This document shows, one piece after another, positions 8,061-16,215 of a stretch of DNA of 64,000 bases (positions are counted from its first letter, which is position 1; each line of letters opens with the position of its first letter). Origin of the DNA: CAVTBT01 sp963733065 (GTDB lineage Bacteria; Actinomycetota; Thermoleophilia; Gaiellales; Gaiellaceae); contig CAVTBT010000001.1 of assembly GCA_963733065.1 (NCBI GenBank), forward strand, positions 1 to 64,000, in the 5' to 3' direction. A program made the translations under genes and the position numbers. Under the pieces are notes generated by a model. That model searched no databases. It was not told the DNA's origin and saw only the letters and a program-made list of their open reading frames with translations.

Positions 8061-9701
8061 CTACTTGACGGCCAGCGCGTTGAGCACGGCTGCCGCGTAG
8101 ACCGGGTGGTAGATGTAGTTCGTGATGCGGTTGCTGATGAACTCGCGGGTGTTGCCGTTGTGCATCGGGGCCCACGGCGCGACGTTCGTCATCATGTCGA
8201 CGTCCAGCTTCCCGTAGGACTCGTACCGCGCGTTGCCGCTGAGCTTCGCGGCGTCGTTCATGCGCCGGTTGTACGTCGAGTTGTTCAGGTACGCGTAGTT
8301 CGAGTTGTTCGACTCCTGGATGTTGCCGCCGTCCAGCAGGACGTTCATGAAGTCGAACGGGTCTGGATAGTCCGCGAACCACGCGATCGTGAACATGTCG
8401 AAGTCCGATCCCTTGTCGCCGGCCGTCTTGATGGCGACGGCGAAGGGCTGCGGCTTCAGCTCGGGGCGGAGGCCCATCTGCCGGAGGTTGAACTGCAGGA
8501 TCTGCGCACGCGCCACCGCGGTCGGCGACGTCGTGTGCAGGATCTTCACCTCGGCGTTGGAGCCGCCGGCGAGCTGGCGGGCCCGCGTCGGGTTCGCACC
8601 CTGGAGCGGGTAGATCTTCGCATCCCGGAACCCACGGATGCTGGGCGGCAGGATCTGGTCGGTGCGCTTGCCGGCGAGCAGACCGCCGACCCGGAGCCAC
8701 GCCGGGCGGTCGACCGCGAAGTTGACGGCCTTCCGCAGGTTGACGTTGGCGAAGGGGCGACCGGCGCTCGTGTTGAGCGCTGCGTACGCGACGTTCGGGC
8801 CGGGGTTCACGAAGTAGCGGCCCTTGTTGACGCCGTACGAGTTGAAGAGCTCCTGGTGCGCAGTCGGGGGCAGGCCGCCCATGTCGTAGTCGACCTGGCC
8901 CGCCTTGGTCTGCAGGAAGCTCTGCGACTGATCGGTCAGCACCGTGATCACGATGCGGTCCGGGTTCTGCGGGCGCGAGCCCTTGTAGAACCGGTTCCGC
9001 TCGAGCACGACCTGGCGGCCGACGTCACGGCTGACGATCCGATACGGCCCCGCCGAGGGATACGTGTTCTCGCCACGCGGGTTGATGGGCATGCTGGCCT
9101 TCACGGCGCCGAAGAACGGCATCGCGATCTCGGCCAGGAACGTCGGGTTGTTGCGCGTCAGGCGAACCGTCAAGGTCTGGCCGTTCGCCGTGACACCTGA
9201 GACCGAGCTCGCGCGGCCGGCGTTGCGGGCATCGGCGCCCACGACGTCGTGCAGGAACGCGATCGCAGGGGACGCCTGCCTCGGGTCTGCGGCACGCTCG
9301 ATGGCGCGCTTGAACGACGCCGCCGTCACGGCGGAGTTGTCGCTGAACCGTAGGCCGTTCCGGACGCGGAACGTATACGTGCGGCCGTCGTTCGAGACGG
9401 TCGGCATGGCGACCGCTGCCTCGGGCACGAGGCGCGCTCCGGAGGCGCCCGGCTTGTCCGGATAGTTGAGCAGCGTCGTGTTCGTCGAGTACAGGACCTG
9501 CCAGCCGGGCGCGTCGTACGACAGCGCCGGATCCAGGTACTCGAAGTCGGTGACCGAGAGGTTGATCCGGAGCGTGCCGCCCCGCTTCACCTCGGACGAC
9601 CCCGACTTGCTCGGCGCCGCCGAGCCGGCAAACGCGGCTGCGACGAGCAGCCCTGCCCCGATCACCGCAACGGTGAGCGAGAGCAAGAAGCGCTTGTGCA
9701 T
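8061..9701 (-). CDS. Peptide/oligopeptide ABC transporter substrate-binding protein (SBP_bac_5)
   Basis: A 546-residue extracellular solute-binding protein of family 5. Residues 1-26 are a signal peptide (LLSLTVAVIGAGLLVAAAFA). Family features include GGTLRINLSVTDFEYLDPA near the mature N-terminus, TYTFRVRNGLRFSDNSAVTA, and SAGPYRIVSRDVGRQVVLER with a following N-RFYKG. It should bind peptides, or another ligand handled by Dpp/Opp-type transporters, outside the membrane. GGAAGGAG precedes the ATG. No permease or ATPase genes adjoin it, so it is an orphan binding protein. A clear terminator follows. Confidence 0.9.
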   Translation of the reverse strand: MHKRFLLSLTVAVIGAGLLVAAAFAGSAAPSKSGSSEVKRGGTLRINLSVTDFEYLDPALSYDAPGWQVLYSTNTTLLNYPDKPGASGARLVPEAAVAMPTVSNDGRTYTFRVRNGLRFSDNSAVTAASFKRAIERAADPRQASPAIAFLHDVVGADARNAGRASSVSGVTANGQTLTVRLTRNNPTFLAEIAMPFFGAVKASMPINPRGENTYPSAGPYRIVSRDVGRQVVLERNRFYKGSRPQNPDRIVITVLTDQSQSFLQTKAGQVDYDMGGLPPTAHQELFNSYGVNKGRYFVNPGPNVAYAALNTSAGRPFANVNLRKAVNFAVDRPAWLRVGGLLAGKRTDQILPPSIRGFRDAKIYPLQGANPTRARQLAGGSNAEVKILHTTSPTAVARAQILQFNLRQMGLRPELKPQPFAVAIKTAGDKGSDFDMFTIAWFADYPDPFDFMNVLLDGGNIQESNNSNYAYLNNSTYNRRMNDAAKLSGNARYESYGKLDVDMMTNVAPWAPMHNGNTREFISNRITNYIYHPVYAAAVLNALAVK

Positions 9702-9858
9702 CGGACTCCTTCCGTGGACGAGGTCCGGCCGGGCGTCCGGCCTCGTAGTGACGTCTACGCCTCGATAGACGCCGGACTACACGAATGGTTAGTACAGGTA
9801 AACCACGGAATCACGAGCGCTGCAGCACGATGGCTGCCGCATCGGGTGTCGCTCGCGG

Positions 9859-10353
9859 CTACCCGGGCCGTTCCAGGCGGTCGAGGCGCGTGCGGATCGT
9901 CCCGATGTCCACGAGCTGGCGCTCCAACTCGGGCAGCCGTTCGACCTTCGTCTCGAGCTCACGCACCTTCGTCACCTCCGCCTCCAGCGCAGGGATCCGC
10001 TCGACCGTCGCGTCCACGGCGGCCACCTTGGCCTCGAGCGCCTCCACGCGCGCGACGCCCGCCTCGAGGCGCCGCAGGCGCTCCGGATCGACGGCGGGCT
10101 CGAGCTGCTCGACGCGTTGCCGGAGGCCTTCGAACTCGGGATCCGGCACGGCGACGGTGTAGTACCGGACACGCCCGTCGTCGTCCTCGAACAGCGTCAC
10201 CGCGCTTCCGGGCTCGGGGGAGCGCAGGAAGCCCATGAAGTCCGACAGCAGGCTCGGCCGCGACTTCGGGTCGTACGGCTTCCGTTGCACGAGGATGCCT
10301 CGCGCGGTCAGGTCCACCGCGACCCGCTCTGCCGGCTCGTCGACGATGCTCAT
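9859..10353 (-). CDS. eCIS-locus coiled-coil protein
   Basis: 164 residues; the last gene of the injection-system block. Residues 1-70 are a small domain (VAVDLTARGILVQRKPYDPK, later VTLFEDDDGRVRYYTVAVPD). From about 75 to the end a heptad-like coiled coil runs through LEPAVDPERLRRLEAGVARV and ELETKVERLPELERQLVDIG. A long C-terminal coiled coil behind a small head suits a fibre, trimeriser or chaperone. It begins 15 bases after the DUF6519 stop with a GAGGAG-type ribosome site, so it belongs to the same operon. No family is recognised. Confidence 0.7.
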   Translation of the reverse strand: MSIVDEPAERVAVDLTARGILVQRKPYDPKSRPSLLSDFMGFLRSPEPGSAVTLFEDDDGRVRYYTVAVPDPEFEGLRQRVEQLEPAVDPERLRRLEAGVARVEALEAKVAAVDATVERIPALEAEVTKVRELETKVERLPELERQLVDIGTIRTRLDRLERPG

Positions 10354-10367
10354 CGCCGTTCTCCTCT

Positions 10368-13300
10368 CTAGGTCCCGTCTCGCGCGACCTTGCCGAACTG
10401 CAGGAACTTGCCGAACAGCTGCCCGACCATGCCCAGCGCGTCGAAGGCCTGCGCGGTGTCGGCGCCCTCGCGGGCGGTGCCGAGCCTGAACCGCGTTTGC
10501 GGCGTCTGCGAGTGTGCCTCGTCGAAGTCCGCGGCCGCGTACCGGTCGAACTGGTCGGGAAGCACCCAGCAGCAGAACTGCTCGACGAGCAGGTCGAGGA
10601 ACGGCAGCACCGGCACGAGTGAGAGCCAGTGCCCGATCGCCGGCAGGCTCTTCACGTAGCGGCGGCGCGAGAGGTTGCAGACCTTGTAGACGCGCGACTG
10701 CTGCTCCTGCCGCCGGATCGTGACCGCGCAGAGGTAGAGGCGCGTATCGGCCGTCGTGTCCGGGCTGGCGACGAGCAGGTGCTCGCAGAGGCAGTCCTTC
10801 AGGTACTCGAGGAAGCGCGCCAGCAGGTCGTTGTACGCGTTCACGGCCGCCTGCCGGTATGCGGCCAGCTCGGCGACCGGGAACGCGGGGGCGGCGGCGA
10901 AGAGGTTGCCGTCGCCGACCACCAGCGTGCTGCTCAGGTAGTTCAGGACGAGGACGCGGTTCCGGGCGGGATCGGACGCGATCGCGATCGGCCCCAGCTG
11001 CATCGGCACGAAGTTCGTGACCTTCGCGTGCGATCGCATGTCCACGAGCCGCACGGCGTAGCCGTCCTCGGACGTGAGGAGGAGCATCCCGGTTGGCGGG
11101 TGCGGCTCGAGCCGGTGAGCCGTCGTCTCGAGCGGCAGCGGCTCTCCGACGCGCGTCGTGCCCTGATAGGCGACGAGCACCTTCGACCCGCTGGTCGTCT
11201 CCGCCACGGCATAGAGCGTCGTCGCCTGCGCGCCGTCCTCGGCGTGGAAGACGGCGATGTCGTCGCGGCCCTTCAGGCCGTCCAGCGAGACGACGTCGCT
11301 GACGCCGTCCGCCGACGCGACGTTCGGGAAGTGGCGCACCGAGGTGTACGCGTGGACGTCCTGTCCGACGACCGCCTCGGTCGCCCACGCCTCGCCGTTC
11401 GCCGTCAGGCGCAGGTGGCCGGTGGCGTTGAACGGCACGCCGACGCGTACGGGCTGCGTACCCGCCGCCAGCGCTGCGGGGTCGATGCGGTACAGGCCGT
11501 CCCCGATGAACTTCTTGCCTTCCGGCTTGTGGGCAACGGCGTACACGTTGGTCCGATCCGCTGCCGTCGTCGCGAGCGAGACCACACGGAGGTCGCAGAT
11601 CGTGAACACGGCGCCCCAGTTGATGTCGTCCCCCACGATCGTGCCGGAGCGGAAGAGGGTGTCGTGCCCGTTTCGGGTCGGCGCCGTGACGACGATCGTC
11701 TTGCCGTCGTCGAGGAACGCGATGTCGCTGACCGAGCCGACGCCGGTATCGGCCCTCTGCACCGTCCCGCTGCCCCGCACGATCGTCTCCACACCTGCGA
11801 GCGGGTCGATCTGGGCGCGCAGCACGCCCTGCTCGAGATCCCAGCGGTTGATCACCGTCGCGGCGCGCGCCGGATTGATGCCCGGCCCGACCGAGTACGC
11901 CTCGCGGCCGCCCGGCCGTAGCCGGAGGCGCTGGTGCTGCCCGCGCCCGAAGATGGTCTGCAGCCCCTGGATCGCGGGCGGGAAGTCGTCCGGATAGGGG
12001 CGCGCGCTGTCGAAGAGCCCGCAGAACGTCTCGAGGCTGAGCTCGTTCTTGAGCCCGGCGTGAAACTTCTTGAGGAGCTCGTGCTCCCGCGGCGTCAGCA
12101 GCAGGTGCTGGCCGGCCTGCGGGTTGACGCGCTGGGCGAAGAGATTCGCGAGCGCAGCCGTCAGCTCGTGCTCCGGCCCCGCCGGGTCGTTCTCCTGCCC
12201 GGGTGGCGGCGTGAGCTCGCGCTCCAGGAAGCGCCGGATGTCGAGGATCGAGTCCTCGTAGAACTCCATCAGGAGCGTCGTCGCCAGCCGCTCCTCGAGC
12301 TCCTGCTTCCAGTCCGGGTTGTAGCGCTCGACCGCGAACGGCGCGAAGTCGCCCGCCGTCTTCGGGTCCCAGACGAGCCACGCGTCGCCGACGCCTTCCT
12401 TCAGGATCGGCCCGCCCGCGGGGGGAGCCGCGTCGTGCTGCTCGACCATCGTCATGAACGGCAGCGCCCGCTCCTGCACCTGGATGTCGTTGCCCGCGCG
12501 GTCGATCACCCAGCCTTCGCGCACGGTCACCTGTGAGCGGTCTCCTCCGTCGCAGACCACCTTCAGGCCGGAGACGATGCCCCAGCCGTGCAGGAAGGCG
12601 TTGTGGTGCCGCAGGGTGTGGCCGGCCGAGAGAACGTCGAGCGCCTCCTGCACCGTGTCGGCGCCGTCGCCGGCCGTGGTGACCAGCCCGGAGACGGTGT
12701 TGTCGAAGGCCACGTCCTCCGCCTCGATCCCGGTGAGGGGCGGAAAGGACGCGCGGCAGTCCTCGACGACGCTGCTCACCGTGCCGCCGGTCGAGGTCCA
12801 GCGAACGAGCGCGAGCGGAGCGTAGTGCCGGCGGATCCCGTGCGGCTCGGCGGCGGTCAGCCGCTCGACGTCTCCGATCGTGGTGCGGGCCGCGAACAGC
12901 CAGTGGTCTCCGGGCGCGAAGCCGGAGCCGTCGAGCGTGATCAGGACGCCGTCCGTGCCGAGCGCCTGCTTGCTGCCGACACTCACGGGGACGGGTGCGG
13001 TTTCCCAGCGGCGGGCCCTCGCGTGCCGGGCGACGCTGTACCCCTGCACCTTCGCGGAGAGGGTGAGGATTCGCTCCGTCTCGTCCACGTCGGTGATCTG
13101 GACCATCGTGCCGGGGCGCCCGGCGAGCTCGGCGTCGTCGTCCAACACCTCGACGAACTGGCCTTCCTGGATCGCGAGCATCTCGTCGCGTCCGAGCCTG
13201 CGCACGCGGATGCGATCGGTACCCGAGGCGTCGGCGTTCACGAGCTCCTCGATCGCGAAGACCGACGACCCGTTGTCGCGCGACCACTTGTAGGTCGGGC

Positions 13301-13967
13301 CGGTGCCGTTCGAGTGGATCTCGACGCGGTAGAGCCGGTTCTCGAGGCCGCGGTAGCCGGCGCTCGGCGGGATGAAGCACGGCTGCGAGCCGTTGCCTGC
13401 GGCGGACACCTCGCTCGTCAGGCGGGCGCTGCTCGGTGCAGGCGGGAACCCGGCGACGTCGCTGCAGTCAGTGGCCGTGACGCCCTCCTGGACGCGGACC
13501 TGCCACACGGTCTTCGTCCGGGTGGCCGTGTCGGCGCCGCCGAGAGCGGGCTCCAGCAGATCGGGGTCCTCCGCCGGGGTCACTTCACGCTCCCAGGCCT
13601 CCAGGTAGACGAGGTCGGTGCGCCCGGCCGCCGGGATCGCAGTGAGCGGCGGCGGCGAGGGCAGGTCGGGCTGGGTGAGGTACGTCGTGTCGGACTCGAG
13701 CTCGCAGAGCACTCCGTCGACGTAGAACCGTCCCGCGGCGACGGTGAGATCGGCGTTGTTCGAGGTCACGGCGACGGCGAAGCTGCCTTCGCCCTTCGGC
13801 GCCCCGCTGCGGCCGACGACGTCGATCGTGCGCGTCCGGTCGAGGTACGCCTGGATGTCGGCCTGCTCGTTCCAGTCCGCGTCGAGCTGCACGCGCCCCT
13901 GTTGCATGCGGACGCTCGTGTAGCGCTTGGTGGGCTCGAACGTCAGACGCGTGAAATCCCCCTTCAC
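10368..13967 (-). CDS. Large eCIS structural protein with DUF6519 N-terminus
   Basis: A 1199-residue protein beginning at GTG 10 bases after the upstream gene, with GAGGAGG as ribosome site. The N-terminus (TRLTFEPTKRYTSVRMQQGR then VQLDADWNEQADI) matches DUF6519, a domain I know from phage-like and eCIS loci. The middle has beta-rich segments and a helical stretch near 600-680 (FYEDSILDIRRFLERELTPP). The C-terminal part, about 680-1050, has repeating beta-propeller-like strands. It has no signal peptide. The size and place at the baseplate end suggest a baseplate-periphery, fibre or adhesin role, but this is inference. The frame is intact over 3.6 kb, unlike much of the locus. Confidence 0.75.
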   Translation of the reverse strand: MKGDFTRLTFEPTKRYTSVRMQQGRVQLDADWNEQADIQAYLDRTRTIDVVGRSGAPKGEGSFAVAVTSNNADLTVAAGRFYVDGVLCELESDTTYLTQPDLPSPPPLTAIPAAGRTDLVYLEAWEREVTPAEDPDLLEPALGGADTATRTKTVWQVRVQEGVTATDCSDVAGFPPAPSSARLTSEVSAAGNGSQPCFIPPSAGYRGLENRLYRVEIHSNGTGPTYKWSRDNGSSVFAIEELVNADASGTDRIRVRRLGRDEMLAIQEGQFVEVLDDDAELAGRPGTMVQITDVDETERILTLSAKVQGYSVARHARARRWETAPVPVSVGSKQALGTDGVLITLDGSGFAPGDHWLFAARTTIGDVERLTAAEPHGIRRHYAPLALVRWTSTGGTVSSVVEDCRASFPPLTGIEAEDVAFDNTVSGLVTTAGDGADTVQEALDVLSAGHTLRHHNAFLHGWGIVSGLKVVCDGGDRSQVTVREGWVIDRAGNDIQVQERALPFMTMVEQHDAAPPAGGPILKEGVGDAWLVWDPKTAGDFAPFAVERYNPDWKQELEERLATTLLMEFYEDSILDIRRFLERELTPPPGQENDPAGPEHELTAALANLFAQRVNPQAGQHLLLTPREHELLKKFHAGLKNELSLETFCGLFDSARPYPDDFPPAIQGLQTIFGRGQHQRLRLRPGGREAYSVGPGINPARAATVINRWDLEQGVLRAQIDPLAGVETIVRGSGTVQRADTGVGSVSDIAFLDDGKTIVVTAPTRNGHDTLFRSGTIVGDDINWGAVFTICDLRVVSLATTAADRTNVYAVAHKPEGKKFIGDGLYRIDPAALAAGTQPVRVGVPFNATGHLRLTANGEAWATEAVVGQDVHAYTSVRHFPNVASADGVSDVVSLDGLKGRDDIAVFHAEDGAQATTLYAVAETTSGSKVLVAYQGTTRVGEPLPLETTAHRLEPHPPTGMLLLTSEDGYAVRLVDMRSHAKVTNFVPMQLGPIAIASDPARNRVLVLNYLSSTLVVGDGNLFAAAPAFPVAELAAYRQAAVNAYNDLLARFLEYLKDCLCEHLLVASPDTTADTRLYLCAVTIRRQEQQSRVYKVCNLSRRRYVKSLPAIGHWLSLVPVLPFLDLLVEQFCCWVLPDQFDRYAAADFDEAHSQTPQTRFRLGTAREGADTAQAFDALGMVGQLFGKFLQFGKVARDGT

Positions 13968-13977
13968 GGCTGCCTCC

Positions 13978-16215
13978 TCACGTGGCGTAGATCAGGCCGG
14001 GCTCGAGGCCGAATGGCAGGTACTCGCCGAGCCGGAGGCGCAGGTTGCTCTCCCGCTGCGGCTGCTTGAGGTGCGAGAAGGCGCCCATCTCCGAGCCGTC
14101 CTCCGCACCTGCGGCGATCTCGGCCGGGCACCCGACACGGAGCTGCGCATAGCCGGGACGCCCGTACCGGGTCGATGTGAACGTCGGCGACAGCCAACCC
14201 TCGATCTCGGCGCGGATGGCCGCGATCTCGGCCTCGGTCGGCGTCGGGGTACGGCGCTCGCGTTCGCGCACGGCGGCCTCGATCGCCCGGTCGGGCTGGC
14301 AGCGGATCCGCCGCGGCGTCCTCGACTCCTGGCCGATGAATGTCCCGCGCACCTCGCCGGTCTGGACGCGCTCGCAGATCGCCTGGCCGGCGATGATCGA
14401 GTCGACGGCCGTCAGCGAGCGCACCCGCACGCGCCCGAGGGCGGTCGTGCGCTCGACGACGGCTGGGCATGCCGGCTGCTCGCCGCTCGAATGGATCGGG
14501 CCGCGGACGGCGGCGCCGCCGAGCCCGTCGACGATCGAGTCGAGCACCCAGAGCCCCGCGGCGGTGGGCGCGATCAGCAGCGGGCCGGTGATCGAGTACG
14601 CGATCTCCACCCGGAGCTGCTCGTTGATCGGCTCCTGGCCGAGAAAGCCGCGGGCACGGACGGCGACGTCGGTCGTTTGCGGCAGGCCGTTGACGCGCAG
14701 CCGCCGGCCCGGGACGACCGTCGAGTGCAGCAGGCGCAGCCGCCCGAGGTCGCCCGAGACGTTCAGGTGCCCCTCGACGACGACGCCGGAGATCGTCAGC
14801 TCGGACCCGCGGTCGGGCTCGCCGGCCGGGACGTCGACCTTGATCTCGAGGCCCGGGTCTCCCTGCGTCGGGGTGCGTAGCACCGGGCGCTCGCCGTCCG
14901 CCGCCTGGATCACGAGGCGGCGCTCGTTGTGCAGTGTCACCGACGCCGGCAAGGCGTAGGCGCGGCTGTCGCGGATCGTGACGATCGTGTCCGGGCGGTC
15001 CACCTCGGCCGAGCTCCAGTGGGCGAGCGCCGCCTGCACGCTGCCGAAGCGGCCGGCTGCAGGATCGTCGGCCGCACCCTCGGTGACCGCGAGCCGAAGC
15101 GTGTCCCGGCCGCCGCGGACGAGCCAGGCGGCGCGGTCGTACGGCCCGCCCCCCAGGTCGCCCTGGAAGCCGTAGTGGTACGAGACGTCGACGCCCGTCA
15201 GCGCGCCGAAGCCGGCGCCGACGGCGAGCCGTCCCGCTGCGACGTCGACCGCCACGACGCTCCCGGCCGGCCGCACAGCCGGCCAGGGCACGAGCTGCCG
15301 GCACTGGATCTGCTCGCGCGGCACCGGTGTGCCGTTGACCGCGACGTGCAGGCTCGCCTCACTGCTCTCGAACGGCCCGTACAGGGCGCCCTCGCCCGTG
15401 AGGTCGGCGTGGAAGCGCGCGGGCCGGATCGGCGCAGGCACGTGCAGCTCGGTCGCCAGCCCCGCCTCATCGCCTTCCCGCCGCCAGCGCGAGAAGAGCG
15501 GCGCGGGATTCCCGAGTGCGCTCGCATGCAGGCGCCAGGCGCGGTCGGCGGCTCGACCCGGCACGTCCACGAGCTCGTAGCCGCGCAGTCGCCAGAGGAA
15601 CAGACCGATGCTGTCGAGGCCGTGCCAGCCTTCGAGCGTCGAGGGTGGGCGGACATCGACGGTGTGTGCCGTGTCGTCGAAGGCCCGGTCGACGCGGTCG
15701 GCGCGCTCCGGCGAGCGCAGGTCGACCCATCCGCCACCTGGCCGGACGTGGTCGACGTGCTGGGTGCGGCCGAGCAGGCCGAAGAACTCGACGGCGTGCG
15801 CGGGCCAGCCGGTCACGTCACGGGCGAGCTCCTCGAGCATCGGCAGCGTGCCCTTGCGGCGCCGGTAGGAGATCGTCTTCGCGATGTCGGCCCGGATCGG
15901 GACGGTCAGCCGCGGCCTCAAGTCAGTGCCGGCAAGGTCGTCGAACAGCGCCTCGGCAGTTGCCGCGGGAGCGATGCGGCTCGCGTCGTAGAGAAGGTCG
16001 TTGCCGACCAGCTCGGCGATGAGCGGCAGCATGCGCGGCTGGGCCGTCTCGACGAAGAAGTCGTCCAGCAGCTGCTCGACATCCTGCTCGACGAGCGCCG
16101 CCTGCTCGGCGATCACCGCCAGGAGCGCTCGCAGCGGGAAGCCGCCGACGGCATCGTGCTCCCGGTAGACGGCCGGCAGCCGCTCGTACAGCACGGGCGC
16201 CTCGAGCGCGGTCAC
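13978..16215 (-). CDS. eCIS baseplate protein, phage tail protein I-like
   Basis: 745 residues. The first 160 (LYERLPAVYREHDAVGGFPL, then VEQLLDDFFVETAQPRMLPL) resemble phage tail protein I / P2 gpI, the wedge component beside baseplate J. The central and C-terminal part is beta-rich with an apparent parallel-helix stretch (LTISGVVVEGHLNVSGDLGR, later AVVERTTALGRVRVRSLTAV). It starts at a GTG that overlaps the stop of the second J protein (GTGA), so translation is coupled. It should help build the wedge ring around the hub, comparable to AFP12/PVC12 region proteins. No frameshift. Confidence 0.8.
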   Translation of the reverse strand: MTALEAPVLYERLPAVYREHDAVGGFPLRALLAVIAEQAALVEQDVEQLLDDFFVETAQPRMLPLIAELVGNDLLYDASRIAPAATAEALFDDLAGTDLRPRLTVPIRADIAKTISYRRRKGTLPMLEELARDVTGWPAHAVEFFGLLGRTQHVDHVRPGGGWVDLRSPERADRVDRAFDDTAHTVDVRPPSTLEGWHGLDSIGLFLWRLRGYELVDVPGRAADRAWRLHASALGNPAPLFSRWRREGDEAGLATELHVPAPIRPARFHADLTGEGALYGPFESSEASLHVAVNGTPVPREQIQCRQLVPWPAVRPAGSVVAVDVAAGRLAVGAGFGALTGVDVSYHYGFQGDLGGGPYDRAAWLVRGGRDTLRLAVTEGAADDPAAGRFGSVQAALAHWSSAEVDRPDTIVTIRDSRAYALPASVTLHNERRLVIQAADGERPVLRTPTQGDPGLEIKVDVPAGEPDRGSELTISGVVVEGHLNVSGDLGRLRLLHSTVVPGRRLRVNGLPQTTDVAVRARGFLGQEPINEQLRVEIAYSITGPLLIAPTAAGLWVLDSIVDGLGGAAVRGPIHSSGEQPACPAVVERTTALGRVRVRSLTAVDSIIAGQAICERVQTGEVRGTFIGQESRTPRRIRCQPDRAIEAAVRERERRTPTPTEAEIAAIRAEIEGWLSPTFTSTRYGRPGYAQLRVGCPAEIAAGAEDGSEMGAFSHLKQPQRESNLRLRLGEYLPFGLEPGLIYAT

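Noticed and set aside
9727..9742. GGCCGG-gcgt-CCGGCC hairpin as the eCIS operon terminator
   Set aside because: It has no T-run and is closer to the start of the peptide-binding protein gene than to the operon end, so its role is unclear.
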